Assembly (NCBI GenBank): GCA_965651595.1
Contig: CBFGTA010000016.1
Span: 1 to 28,483, forward strand
Source: CBFGTA01 sp965651595
Lineage (GTDB): Bacteria > Actinomycetota > Actinomycetes > S36-B12 > UBA10799
Direction of reading: 5' to 3'
Length of the DNA stretch: 28,483 nt
Below the pieces are notes generated by a model. That model saw nothing but the letters and a program-made list of their open reading frames with translations. It was not told where the DNA came from and ran no database searches. Position numbers and translations under genes: made by a program. Positions 15,440 through 24,246 of this stretch are shown here, piece by piece (position 1 is the first letter of the stretch; every line of letters begins with the position of its first letter).

Positions 15440-16594
15440 TCATGCCTGTCGGGAGGATGTTGCCGCGTCGGGAGTTTCGGCGACCAAGACTAGATCGTCG
15501 CGGTGAATCAGTTCCCGTTCGTAGGCGCTGCCGAACTCTGCCGCAAGGTCGCGCGTGGACCGGCCGAGTAGACGAGGTACATCGCGGCTCGAGTAACTGC
15601 TGATGCCCCGAGCCACTGCCCGGCCGGTTGGGTCGACGAGCACCACGGGGTCTCCGGCGTCGAAGTCTCCTTCGATGGCGGTCACGCCTGCGGGCAACAG
15701 GGAGGCCCCACGTTCGACCACTGCGGCCACCGCCCCCGCGTCCAGATAGACAGTCCCCTGCACCTCGGTGGCGTGCTCAAGCCACAGTAAGCGAGTCGGG
15801 CGCCGCTTGCCGGTGGGGTGAAATAGGGTTCCGACGGGTTCGCCGAGAAGCGCCTCGTCGGCGTGGGCCGGTGACGTGACGACAACGGGTATGGCGGCCC
15901 CAGTCGCGATGCGGGCAGCCGCCACCTTGGTGCGCATGCCACCACTCCCCACGCGACTGACGCTACCTCCGACCGTGACGTTGCCGAGCGCGTCGGCGTC
16001 TTCAACGTCACGCACGGGTTGGGCACCCGGCTCGTCCGGGGGGCGGTCGTAGAGGCAGTCCACGTCGGACAGGATTACCAGTGCTTCGGCGTGCACCAGG
16101 TGCGCGACGAGGGCGGCGAGGCGATCGTTGTCACCCATCTTTAACTCGACAGTCGCGACCGTATCGTTCTCGTTGACAATCGGTACGACTCCGAGGTCCA
16201 GAAGTCGGTCCAAGGTGCGTTGGGCGTTGCGGTAGTGGACGCGTCGGCCAACATCGTCGGCCGTCAGCAACACCTGGGCAACAGCGAGACCGTGGCGAGC
16301 AAACTGGGCACTGTAGGTGTGGATCAGGATTCCTTGCCCCACGGCTGCAGCGGCCTGGGCGGTCGCCAAGTCACGGGGACGATCCTTCAACTGCAGCGGC
16401 CCAATGGCTGACGCCACCGCCCCACTCGACACCAACACGACCTGCCGACCACCCCGCATGTGGGTGGCGATGACGTCGGCAAGCAATTCCAGCCGAGATT
16501 GATCTATCCGACCGTCCGGGGTCGTCAGACTCGACGACCCAGCTTTAACGACCACGCGACGGGCGTGAGCGATTCGTTGGCGCAGGTCGCTCAT
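15440..16594 (-). CDS. proB: Glutamate 5-kinase
   Basis: 384 residues. The amino-acid kinase domain covers about 1-255 (RRVVVKAGSSSLT, VVLVSSGAVASAIG, VPIVNENDTVA, LVILSDVDCLYD, GSGGMRTKVAAARIA). A C-terminal PUA domain follows (about 285-365, GASLLPAGVTAIEG onward). ProB phosphorylates glutamate to gamma-glutamyl phosphate and is normally feedback-inhibited by proline. The ATG overlaps the obg stop by one base (TGATG), so translation is coupled. proB and proA act as consecutive pathway enzymes. Confidence 0.95.
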   Translation of the reverse strand: MSDLRQRIAHARRVVVKAGSSSLTTPDGRIDQSRLELLADVIATHMRGGRQVVLVSSGAVASAIGPLQLKDRPRDLATAQAAAAVGQGILIHTYSAQFARHGLAVAQVLLTADDVGRRVHYRNAQRTLDRLLDLGVVPIVNENDTVATVELKMGDNDRLAALVAHLVHAEALVILSDVDCLYDRPPDEPGAQPVRDVEDADALGNVTVGGSVSRVGSGGMRTKVAAARIATGAAIPVVVTSPAHADEALLGEPVGTLFHPTGKRRPTRLLWLEHATEVQGTVYLDAGAVAAVVERGASLLPAGVTAIEGDFDAGDPVVLVDPTGRAVARGISSYSSRDVPRLLGRSTRDLAAEFGSAYERELIHRDDLVLVAETPDAATSSRQA

Positions 16595-17961
16595 CAGCGA
16601 CCCTCATCGAAGCGCACGTCGGTACCGCGCGGACCGCTAGCGTCCAGGTCGCCGGCGGCGATCGACGGGTGCCAGTCGAACACGACCGCGTCGTGCTCGG
16701 GGCCAATGACGACAGTTGCCCCCGGAGTAGCCCCGAGTCGAGCCAGCTCGTCTTCTACTCCGAGTCGCGCCAACCTATCGGCGAGGAATCCGACGGCCTC
16801 GTCGTTACTAAAGTCAGTTTGGCGGACCCAACGCGTTGGCTTCGCCCCCCGCACGCGATAGGTGTCGCCTTCCACCGTCACGCTGAACTCTGGCCCGTCG
16901 ACAGGAGCTGGAGTGATGCGAATGTTCTCCACGAGTTCCGGCTCGTCGGTGTCGACCGGCCGCAGGGAGGCCACTGCGGCGGCGAGAGCGTGACCAAGTC
17001 GATCTACACCCTCGCCCGTCACGCTCGACACGACAAACGTCGGCCAGCTCCATCGGTCGGTGATGTCGCGTTCCACGAAGGTTGCCAGTTCGGCGGCCTC
17101 GGGAATGTCGACCTTGTTGAGCACCACGAAGCGGGGGCGGTCCTGCAGGCCCCCACGAGCGGCGAGTTCTGCCTCGATGACTTCCAAGTCGCTCACGGGG
17201 TCACGCCCGGGTTCGAGGGTGGCGCAGTCGACGACGTGAACGAGCACGTGGCAACGTTCGATGTGACGCAGGAACTCGTGTCCCAAACCCTTACCCTGGC
17301 TCGCTCCGGGAATCAGCCCGGGCACATCCGCCATGGTGAACACTTCAGACCCCGCCCGCACGACGCCCAGGTTGGGAATCAACGTGGTGAACGGATAGTC
17401 GGCAATCTTGGGCCGCGCCGAACTCATGCGGGCGATCAGGCTGGACTTGCCAGCAGACGGATACCCGACGAGACCAACGTCCGCGATCGTCTTCAGTTCA
17501 GCCACAATGGTGACGTCGTCGCCGGGTTCACCGAGGAGGGCGAATCCTGGCGCCTTGCGTCTCGGGCTAGCCAGGGCTGCGTTTCCGAGCCCACCGCGCC
17601 CGCCCGCCGCGATCACGTGCCGGGCACCCGGGCGCACCAGGTCGGCGACCACTTGGTCGTTTGTGTCTTTGATGACTGTGCCGATCGGCACTCGTAGTTC
17701 AATGTCGGTTCCGTTGGCTCCGGACCGATGGCCCCCTTGCCCGGGCCGACCGTTGTCGGCGCGCCGGTGAGGCGAGCGGTGGAGTTCTACCAGGCTGCGA
17801 ACATTGCTGTCGGCGACGGCGACGATGCTGCCGCCGTTGCCACCATTGCCGCCATCCGGGCCACCGAGCGGCTTGAACTTTTCGCGATGAATGGAGGCAC
17901 ACCCGTGCCCTCCATCACCAGCGGTGGCGTGGACGACTACGCGGTCAACAAAGGTTGCCAC
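16594..17961 (-). CDS. obg: GTPase Obg/CgtA
   Basis: 455 residues. The glycine-rich Obg fold is at about 1-155 (GGPDGGNGGNGGSIVAVAD, GGRGGLGNAALASP). The GTPase domain has P-loop GYPSAGKSS (K172), switch TTLIPNLG, DVPGLIPGASQGKGLG and NKVD. A C-terminal OCT domain follows (EFSVTVEGDTYRVRG, then NDEAVGFLADRLARLGVEDEL). Obg is an essential GTPase involved in 50S ribosome assembly and (p)ppGpp/stress signalling. The start is GTG 17961 with AAGGAG upstream, 29 nt after rpmA. The rplU-rpmA-obg order is widely conserved. Confidence 0.96.
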   Translation of the reverse strand: MATFVDRVVVHATAGDGGHGCASIHREKFKPLGGPDGGNGGNGGSIVAVADSNVRSLVELHRSPHRRADNGRPGQGGHRSGANGTDIELRVPIGTVIKDTNDQVVADLVRPGARHVIAAGGRGGLGNAALASPRRKAPGFALLGEPGDDVTIVAELKTIADVGLVGYPSAGKSSLIARMSSARPKIADYPFTTLIPNLGVVRAGSEVFTMADVPGLIPGASQGKGLGHEFLRHIERCHVLVHVVDCATLEPGRDPVSDLEVIEAELAARGGLQDRPRFVVLNKVDIPEAAELATFVERDITDRWSWPTFVVSSVTGEGVDRLGHALAAAVASLRPVDTDEPELVENIRITPAPVDGPEFSVTVEGDTYRVRGAKPTRWVRQTDFSNDEAVGFLADRLARLGVEDELARLGATPGATVVIGPEHDAVVFDWHPSIAAGDLDASGPRGTDVRFDEGR

Positions 17962-17990
17962 GGTTCAGCGCGCTCCTTGGGCTGCGGTGG

Positions 17991-18242
17991 CTACTCCGCA
18001 GCAACGTTGACAACCCGGCGTCCTCGCCGAGTGCCGAAGTTCACGGTGCCAGCGGCCAGGGCGAAGAGTGTGTCATCGCTGCCGCGGCCGACGTTCTCGC
18101 CAGGATGGAAGTGGGTTCCGCGCTGGCGGACGATGATCTCACCAGCGGAAACGAGTTGGCCACCGAAGCGCTTGACTCCGAGACGCTGCGCGTTCGAGTC
18201 ACGACCGTTACGTGTACTCGATGCACCCTTCTTATGTGCCAT
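17991..18242 (-). CDS. rpmA: Ribosomal protein bL27
   Basis: 83 residues, the family's usual length, starting MAHKKGASSTRNGRDSNAQR. Other typical features are the basic sequence around QRGTHFHPGENVGRG and the ending GRRVVNVAAE. L27 sits near the peptidyl-transferase centre of the 50S subunit. There is no N-terminal extension of the Firmicutes kind that needs cleavage. ATG 18242 is 4 nt after the rplU stop. Confidence 0.97.
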   Translation of the reverse strand: MAHKKGASSTRNGRDSNAQRLGVKRFGGQLVSAGEIIVRQRGTHFHPGENVGRGSDDTLFALAAGTVNFGTRRGRRVVNVAAE

Positions 18243-18246
18243 GTCG

Positions 18247-18561
18247 CTACTTACCCGCCCTAATCTCGGTGACCTTGACGCGTGTGAGGGCCTGACGGTG
18301 GCCCTGTTTGCGCCGGTAGCCAGTCTTGTTCTTGTACTTACCGACGATGATCTTTTCACCCTTGATGTGATCGATGATTTCGCCCGTCACGGACGTGGCA
18401 TCGAGCACCTCTCGGTCGTGGGTCACAGTGTCCCCATCGACGAGCAGAACAGCCGGAAACGTCACTGTCGCGCCCGGCTCGCCCTCGAGCCGATCGACGG
18501 TAACTTCATCGCCCACGGACACCTTTTCTTGGTGGCCGCCAGCACGAACGATCGCGTACAC
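18247..18561 (-). CDS. rplU: Ribosomal protein bL21
   Basis: 104 residues from GTG 18561, which has AAGGAG 7 nt upstream. Reading frames starting further upstream are not supported. Typical L21 sequence: VYAIVRAGGHQEKVSVGDEV, GEKIIVGKYKNKTGYRRKQGHRQ and TRVKVTEI. It binds 23S rRNA in the 50S subunit. It is followed directly by rpmA. A 156-nt gap separates it from rne upstream and probably holds its own promoter or leader, though I cannot identify one confidently. Confidence 0.97.
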   Translation of the reverse strand: MYAIVRAGGHQEKVSVGDEVTVDRLEGEPGATVTFPAVLLVDGDTVTHDREVLDATSVTGEIIDHIKGEKIIVGKYKNKTGYRRKQGHRQALTRVKVTEIRAGK

Positions 18562-18717
18562 AGTGGTGCTCCTTGCTCGCGGTAATCCTCGCAGTGCAGC
18601 ACGCACCGCTTCAGTGGTCACATCGGATGAGTCGGACTCTGCGTGCCGGGGATTCCCTCCGACGCTAGCGCGTCAGGTGGTGATGTCCAGTTCGGCAGGG
18701 ACAGGCACAACGCTTCC

Positions 18718-21207
18718 CTATGTTACGTCATGAGAGTCCGGGTCGGTCAAGGGGGAGCCACTATCGGCCTCGTGCTCTTCGAAGTCTTCGAGGTCTTCGA
18801 TGAGCTTCTGTTTACGCTTCGCCTCAGCAGGATCCACGATTCCACTAACTACCCGAGTCGCCTGGTCGGCGCCAGCCTCGGGCTCGGAGTCTGCCTTCTG
18901 CAGTACAGACTGATCGGCACCCAGATCAGCGTCCTGGGTCAGGTTGTCAGCAGGCGACTTGTCGAGTGGCATTTCATCGGCGACCACTGCAGCACGTCCA
19001 CCTGGTTCTTCGCCGTCGGCCTCCAGTGAGCCTTCGGAATCCGGGGCGGTTGCGTGGATCGGGGCTCCCGGAATGGGAGCGCCGGGAGGCGCTCCGGGGA
19101 TCGGGCCAGCAGGTCGGGGACGTTTGCGAGCCGGAGGGCGTTCGGGCTGACCGTGAGCTACTGGGTCGCTCGAGACTTTCACTCCCCTGCCGTTGCAGGC
19201 CTCACAGGGTTCGCTGAACACTTCCAGTAAACCTTGACCGATCTTCTTGCGCGTCATCTGCACCAGGCCCAACGACGAAACTTCAGCCACTTGGTGTTTG
19301 GTGCGGTCACGACCGAGGCATTCCATCATCCGTCGGAGCACCAAGTCTCGATTGCTCTCGAGGACCATGTCGATGTAGTCGATGACGATGATTCCACCGA
19401 TGTCGCGCAACCGTAGCTGGCGGACGATCTCTTCAGCGGCCTCGAGGTTGTTTTTCGTGACGGTTTCTTCGAGGTTGCCGCCCTGTCCGGTGAACTTCCC
19501 GGTGTTGACATCGACGACGGTCATCGCCTCGGTGTCATCGATGACCAGCGACCCTCCCGACGGCAGCCAGACTTTGCGGTCGAGCGCCTTGGCTAGCTGT
19601 TCATCAATGCGTAGTGCGTGGAACACGTCCTCGTTGTCAGCCCAGCGGGACACCTTTGTGGCCAACTCAGGGGCGACATCGTTGATGTAGTTTTCGATGG
19701 TGTTTGTGGCCCCACGACCCGCGACCACGAGCTTCTCGAAATCGGCATTGAAAATGTCGCGCACGACCCGCAGCGCCAGATCAGGCTCTTGGTACAGCAA
19801 AGACGGTGCCTTCTGCGACTTCTGCTTCTGCTGCAGGACTTCCCAATGGCCCATCAGGCGTTCGACGTCCTGACAGATCTGCTCTTCGGTCGCGTTCTCG
19901 GCAGCGGTTCGAACGATAACCCCGGATTCCTCGGGCACAACCCCGCGCAAAATCTTGCGCAAGCGCGCTCGTTCCTTGTCAGGCAGCCGCCGACTGATGC
20001 CGGTCATCGACCCGCCAGGCACGTAGACGAGGTAGCGACCTGGTAAAGACACTTGGGACGTCAAGCGAGCACCCTTGTGCCCGACGGGGTCCTTCGTCAC
20101 CTGCACGATGACCGGGTCGCCCGACTTGAGCGCCTGCTCGATGCGCTTGGGCTGGCCTTCGAGACCGGCGGCGTCCCAATTGACTTCACCCGCGTACAAC
20201 ACGGCATTGCGGCCCCGACCGATGTCGACGAACGCTGCCTCCATGCTGGGAAGAACGTTCTGCACTCGACCGAGGTAGACGTTGCCCACCATCGTCGTGT
20301 GGGTGTTTTGGGAGACATAATGCTCAACGAGCACGTCGTCTTCGAGTACCGCGATTTGAGTGCGCCCGTCGCGTTCTCTGACGACCATTACTCGTTCGAC
20401 TTCTTCACGGCGAGCCAGGAACTCCGCCTCGGTCAGGATTGGTGCTCGACGCCGGCCGGCCTCACGACCTTCACGGCGGCGTTGCTTCTTGGCTTCGAGA
20501 CGCGTCGAGCCCTTGACAGTGGTGACTTGGTCAGCGCCGGTGCCCCGATCGGTCGATTCCCGCACGTCACTGTCGGGCGCGTCGCCCTCACCGGAGCGGC
20601 GACGGCGACGGCGGCGGCGGCTCGAACCACTGCCGGAACCTTCACCGTCATCGTCGCTGTCGTCAGCCGCGTCGGCGGCCGCTGCACCATGCTCGCCGGC
20701 TTCTTCAGCCGGGTCGGACTTATCGGAGTCCTTCTTGCGCTTGCGTTTGCGCTGGTTGCGCTTCTTCTTGGAGTCGCCGTCGTCGGCATCCTGGTCGCGA
20801 TCGTCTTCGCGATCGCGTGGGCGCTGTTTCTCTTCGGTCCGGGTCGGATCACTATCGCTCGCGCTAGAACGGCCGCGACCGGATTCTGTCGACCCGGTGG
20901 GGGCGGCAAGGGTGGTAGGCGGAGCTTGGAAGAGGGCCACTGTGGCGCGTGGCCTGGTAGCTACCTCGCGGGGGGCCTCAACTGCCGGGGCAGGCGCGGG
21001 GGCGGGCGCTGATGGGGCTGCTGCGAAGGGGCTGGCGAGGGGGTCGGGCGCCCCAGCCGGGCGTCCCGCGGCGCGGCGACGACGACGCGGCCTGTCGCCA
21101 GTTTCGTCGGCGGGGCGAGAATCGCTCCCGGATTCTACGGATGCTGTAGAGTCCACCGATTCTTGATCGGTTGATGATGTGGTGTCGGAGTTGTCATGTC
21201 CGAGCAT
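18718..21207 (-). CDS. rne: Ribonuclease E/G family endoribonuclease
   Basis: 829 residues. ATG 21207 has AGGAG 7 nt upstream. The first ~270 residues are disordered low-complexity sequence with alternating acidic and Arg/Lys clusters (SRRRRRRRRSGEG). The conserved catalytic region is about 270-690: S1 domain (VGNVYLGRVQNVLPSMEAAFVDIG), RNase E/G core, the metal-binding aspartates D566 (VVDVNTGKF) and D610 (VIDYIDM), and the Zn-link CEACNGRG (C668/C671). A short acidic Pro/Gly-rich tail follows. RNase E cleaves single-stranded RNA in mRNA decay and in rRNA and tRNA processing. Placing the disordered scaffold before the catalytic core is usual in actinobacterial enzymes, unlike E. coli. Confidence 0.95.
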   Translation of the reverse strand: MLGHDNSDTTSSTDQESVDSTASVESGSDSRPADETGDRPRRRRRAAGRPAGAPDPLASPFAAAPSAPAPAPAPAVEAPREVATRPRATVALFQAPPTTLAAPTGSTESGRGRSSASDSDPTRTEEKQRPRDREDDRDQDADDGDSKKKRNQRKRKRKKDSDKSDPAEEAGEHGAAAADAADDSDDDGEGSGSGSSRRRRRRRRSGEGDAPDSDVRESTDRGTGADQVTTVKGSTRLEAKKQRRREGREAGRRRAPILTEAEFLARREEVERVMVVRERDGRTQIAVLEDDVLVEHYVSQNTHTTMVGNVYLGRVQNVLPSMEAAFVDIGRGRNAVLYAGEVNWDAAGLEGQPKRIEQALKSGDPVIVQVTKDPVGHKGARLTSQVSLPGRYLVYVPGGSMTGISRRLPDKERARLRKILRGVVPEESGVIVRTAAENATEEQICQDVERLMGHWEVLQQKQKSQKAPSLLYQEPDLALRVVRDIFNADFEKLVVAGRGATNTIENYINDVAPELATKVSRWADNEDVFHALRIDEQLAKALDRKVWLPSGGSLVIDDTEAMTVVDVNTGKFTGQGGNLEETVTKNNLEAAEEIVRQLRLRDIGGIIVIDYIDMVLESNRDLVLRRMMECLGRDRTKHQVAEVSSLGLVQMTRKKIGQGLLEVFSEPCEACNGRGVKVSSDPVAHGQPERPPARKRPRPAGPIPGAPPGAPIPGAPIHATAPDSEGSLEADGEEPGGRAAVVADEMPLDKSPADNLTQDADLGADQSVLQKADSEPEAGADQATRVVSGIVDPAEAKRKQKLIEDLEDFEEHEADSGSPLTDPDSHDVT

Positions 21208-21281
21208 GGGAATGCTCCTGATCTGAGTGTGTCAGAGCCGACCGGCGCAACGTCTCGGGTCCCGGCATGCACGTGGGTCAC
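21135..21281 (-). CDS. Possible short leader ORF upstream of and overlapping rne
   Basis: Forty-eight codons starting GTG 21281, preceded by a strong AAAGGAG with 8-nt spacing, in a frame different from rne and ending 73 nt inside it. The translation (VTHVHAGTRDVAPVGSDTLR onward) resembles nothing known and is His/Pro/Thr-rich. It could be a regulatory upstream ORF in the rne leader or a chance reading frame. Confidence 0.25.
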   Translation of the reverse strand: MTHVHAGTRDVAPVGSDTLRSGAFPCSDMTTPTPHHQPIKNRWTLQHP

Positions 21282-21321
21282 CGTCGTTGCTCCTTTCTGT
21301 CGTCTGTCACGTTCTCGGTAG

Positions 21322-21339
21322 GCGGCCACGGATGGCCGC
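21322..21339. terminator. Stem-loop between the TIGR03936-type gene and rne
   Basis: GCGGCCA (21322-21328) and TGGCCGC (21333-21339) form a perfect 7-bp stem with a 4-nt loop in the 182-nt gap between the genes. No T-run follows on the - strand. It may terminate the radical-SAM pair or be part of the rne 5' leader. Confidence 0.4.
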
Positions 21340-21389
21340 GAAAGCTTGTTCGTGCGCCGGTTGCGCAGTCTTTGGTCAGACGCTGTGCC

Positions 21390-22145
21390 TCACGAGGGAG
21401 TGCTGTTCGCGTTCCTGCGATCTACCTCAAGCGGGTCGCTCACAGCCCGCGCATCTGCTGATAGCTGACCTTGGGCCAGCCGCGTGACCCGCGGGGGCAG
21501 TGGCGGCTCGAAGTCGGCTACTGAGTGCAGCGCGGCGACAACGTCGTCGGGTCGCACTGACGGTGTTCCGTGAGCGACGACCACCTTGAGTATGGCACAC
21601 GGTTGATTCGATGCGTGGTTCTGCGCCGAGTTCGTGTCGGTGCGGTCATTCGCGCCGGCGTCGACCTCTGCGTGCACCACGGCGGAACGTGCGTCGAAGT
21701 GACGACGGCCTGATTTCGTCATTCGGGACACCATGACCTCATCGGCTGCCATGAGTTGTGTGACTGCCGTTGCCAGTTCAGGGTCCGCCACCCCGGGAAA
21801 CTCGATCCTCCATTCGCTCGCCTCGAGCCGGCCGACGAAGTCGGGGGTGAGTGCCTCCACTGCCTCAACAATGTCCAGGCCCGGCGGCATCGCATCGTTG
21901 AGCGCTGGCGCCAGCGTCTCCAGGTCAATCGGGGCGGCCAGGCCGATCTCCACGTACTCGGCTTCGCTCGCCGACCCGGTAGCGGCAGCGTTGGCGTAGG
22001 AGATTTTGGGGTGCGGCCGGAATCCGGCAGAGTAAGCCATGGGAACGTCGACTCGTCGCAGCGCCCGTTCGAAGGCGCGCTGGAAGTCGCGGTGGCTCGA
22101 GAACCGCAACGGCCCGCGCTTGGCATAGCGCAAACGGATTCGCAT
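21390..22145 (-). CDS. TIGR03936-type radical-SAM-linked protein (DUF2344)
   Basis: 251 residues from ATG 22145, where homology begins (MRIRLRYAKRGPLRFSSHRD). The upstream in-frame extension is Pro-rich and lacks support. Typical family sequence: FERALRRVDVPMAYSAGFRPHPKISYA and PPRVTRLAQGQL. It always accompanies a TIGR03960-type radical SAM protein, either next to it, as here, or fused to it. No biochemical function has been established to my knowledge. The middle (about residues 150-200) holds a variable Asp/Asn-rich insert. Confidence 0.85.
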   Translation of the reverse strand: MRIRLRYAKRGPLRFSSHRDFQRAFERALRRVDVPMAYSAGFRPHPKISYANAAATGSASEAEYVEIGLAAPIDLETLAPALNDAMPPGLDIVEAVEALTPDFVGRLEASEWRIEFPGVADPELATAVTQLMAADEVMVSRMTKSGRRHFDARSAVVHAEVDAGANDRTDTNSAQNHASNQPCAILKVVVAHGTPSVRPDDVVAALHSVADFEPPLPPRVTRLAQGQLSADARAVSDPLEVDRRNANSTPS

Positions 22146-22238
22146 GACCGGTGGCACGTATTCACGCCCAGGGTCGCGGGCGGGGGGAACCACGATGTGC
22201 CTCCAGAACTTCGTTGATGACGGGTGCGACGGCGTCGA

Positions 22239-24185
22239 CTACTGGGAGTTGATGACCGTCAGGGGCAGCAGCGAGCGACCGGTGGGACCGACTTGGATTT
22301 CAGTTCCCATCTGGTCGCACACACCGCAGTCGAAGCACGGGCTCCACCGGCAGTCGTCTACTTCATCCTCATCGAGGGCCGCTTGCCAGTCGTCCCACAA
22401 CCATTGCCGGTCGAGTCCTGAATCGAGATGGTCCCACGGTAGAACTTCAGTTTCGCCGCGTTCTCGAGTGGTGTACCAGTCGAGATCGACTGGCGTGTCA
22501 GACAGTGCAGTGGCGGCGGCCTGCGCCCAGGCATCGAAGGAGAAGTGTTCGCTCCACCCATCGAATCGGGCACCTTGGCGCCACACCTGCTCGATGACCG
22601 CACCCACTCGGCGATCGCCGCGGCTGAGGAGGCCTTCGATGATGCCTGGGCGGCCATCGTGGTAGCGAAACCCGATGGATTTGCCGACTTCCCGATTGGA
22701 CCGGATCGCGTCGCGCAGGCGCCCTAGGCGGGCGTCGGTGGACTCCCAGTCGAGCTGGGCAGCCCACTGGAACGGTGTGTGCGGTTTGGGCACAAATCCG
22801 CCGATGGACACGGTGCAGCGAATATCTCGGCGGCCGCTGACTTCCCGTCCGGCGCGAATCACTGCCGTCGCCAGGTCGGCGATCTCCAAGACGTCCTCAT
22901 CGGTTTCGGTCGGTAGGCCGCACATGAAGTACAACTTCACGTTGCGCCAGCCGTTGGCGTAGGCCGTCGACACGGTTCGGATGAGGTCGTCTTTGCTGAC
23001 CGTCTTGTTGATGACCTTGCGGATGCGTTCAGAACCGCCCTCGGGCGCGAACGTCAACCCGGAGCGCCTGCCGTTGCGGGTCAGTTCGTTGGCAAGAGTA
23101 ACGTTGAAGGCATCGACGCGGGTGGACGGCAACGACAGACTAGTGTTGGTGCCCTCATAGCGGTCGGCTAGCTGTCGGGCAATCTCGGCGATCTCGGAAT
23201 GGTCGGCACTCGATAGGCTGAGCAGGCCCACTTCATCGAATCCGGTTGCGGTCAGGCAATTCGCCACCACCGATCCCACAGTCTCAATTGAGCGCTCTCG
23301 GACCGGACGGGTGATCATCCCCGCTTGACAGAAGCGGCATCCCCGCGTGCACCCGCGGAAAATCTCCACCGACGCCCGTTCATGGACAGTTTCGGCCAGC
23401 GGAACGAGCGGGGCCTTCGGATAGGGCCACTCGTCGAGGTCCATCACGGTGCGCTTGGCGACCCGCCACGGCGCTTCGGGCCGTAGGGGGGCGACACGAC
23501 TGATGCGGCCGTCAGGTAGGTAGTCGACGTCGTAGAAGCTCGGAACGTATACGCCTTCGACTTGCGCCAGGCGGGACAGCAACTCTTCCCTACCCCCGGG
23601 CGACCCTTCCTGCTTGAAGTCGCGCACCGCATCGGTAATGTCGAGGGCGACTTCTTCTCCATCTCCGAGCACGGCTGCATCGATGAACCGCGAGATCGGT
23701 TCCGGATTGAACGCCGCGTGCCCGCCAGCGATCACCAAAGGATGGTCATCACGGTCAGCGGCGTGCAGGGGGATTCCGGCCAGATCGATAGCGGTCAGCA
23801 TGTTCGTGTAGCCAAGTTCGGTCGAGAACGAGATTCCGAAGACGTCGAAGTCCCCGACCGGACGATGTGCATCAACGGTGAACTGGCCGACGCTGTGTTC
23901 ACGCATCAGAGATTCGAGGTCTGGCCACACCGCGTAGGTCCGCTCAGCGAGCGTGTCGTCGCGCTCATTGAGCACTTCGTAGAGGATTTGAACACCCTGG
24001 TTGGGCAATCCCACTTCATAGGCGTCTGGGTACATGAGAGCCCAACGGACTTCCACCGACTCCCACGGCTTCACGCACGCGTTGAGTTCGCCGCCCACGT
24101 ACTGCACGGGCTTGTTGACGCGGGCGAGCAACGGTTCTAGTTGGGTGAAGATGCTGTGATCGGCGGCCAGATAGTTCTTCGACAC
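22239..24185 (-). CDS. TIGR03960-type B12-binding-like radical SAM protein
   Basis: 648 residues from GTG 24185. The N-terminal region (about 1-230) resembles a B12-binding/Rossmann-like domain (WALMYPDAYEVGLPNQGVQILYEVLN, GGHAAFNPEP). The radical SAM domain (about 265-520) carries the CxxxCxxC iron-sulfur motif in GCTRGCRFCQAG (C279, C283, C286). TFAPEGGSERIR and LYFMCGLPTETDEDV are typical. The C-terminus has several cysteines (CRWSPCFDCGVCDQMG), suggesting another metal site. It is followed by its TIGR03936 partner gene, 93 nt away. The reaction is unknown, and the position before rne-rplU-rpmA is conserved in many Gram-positive bacteria. Confidence 0.9.
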   Translation of the reverse strand: MSKNYLAADHSIFTQLEPLLARVNKPVQYVGGELNACVKPWESVEVRWALMYPDAYEVGLPNQGVQILYEVLNERDDTLAERTYAVWPDLESLMREHSVGQFTVDAHRPVGDFDVFGISFSTELGYTNMLTAIDLAGIPLHAADRDDHPLVIAGGHAAFNPEPISRFIDAAVLGDGEEVALDITDAVRDFKQEGSPGGREELLSRLAQVEGVYVPSFYDVDYLPDGRISRVAPLRPEAPWRVAKRTVMDLDEWPYPKAPLVPLAETVHERASVEIFRGCTRGCRFCQAGMITRPVRERSIETVGSVVANCLTATGFDEVGLLSLSSADHSEIAEIARQLADRYEGTNTSLSLPSTRVDAFNVTLANELTRNGRRSGLTFAPEGGSERIRKVINKTVSKDDLIRTVSTAYANGWRNVKLYFMCGLPTETDEDVLEIADLATAVIRAGREVSGRRDIRCTVSIGGFVPKPHTPFQWAAQLDWESTDARLGRLRDAIRSNREVGKSIGFRYHDGRPGIIEGLLSRGDRRVGAVIEQVWRQGARFDGWSEHFSFDAWAQAAATALSDTPVDLDWYTTRERGETEVLPWDHLDSGLDRQWLWDDWQAALDEDEVDDCRWSPCFDCGVCDQMGTEIQVGPTGRSLLPLTVINSQ

Positions 24186-24246
24186 CCGTCTAGGGTACGC
24201 GCCGCCCCGTCAACGACGCAGATGCACCACGGCCGCCCGAGGAAGA

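Noticed and set aside
16669..17697. 342-codon + strand open frame opposite obg
   Set aside because: It lies wholly within the clearly identified obg gene on the other strand and shows no family motif.
18661..18674. Small GACGC/GCGTC hairpin after rne
   Set aside because: A 5-bp stem with no T-run is too weak to call a terminator in sequence of this GC content.
20053..21166. Long + strand open frames opposite the rne N-terminal half
   Set aside because: They are mirror frames created by the GC-rich, Arg/Ser/Asp-rich low-complexity codons of rne. They show no ribosome binding site or recognisable domain.
21354..21430. tRNA-like stretch on the + strand, whose translation resembles the reading frames often seen over tRNA genes
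   Set aside because: A D-arm-like segment can be drawn, but the anticodon stem is poor and no matching acceptor stem or TTCGA-type T-arm closes it. Part of the stretch also codes for the end of the TIGR03936-type protein on the other strand.
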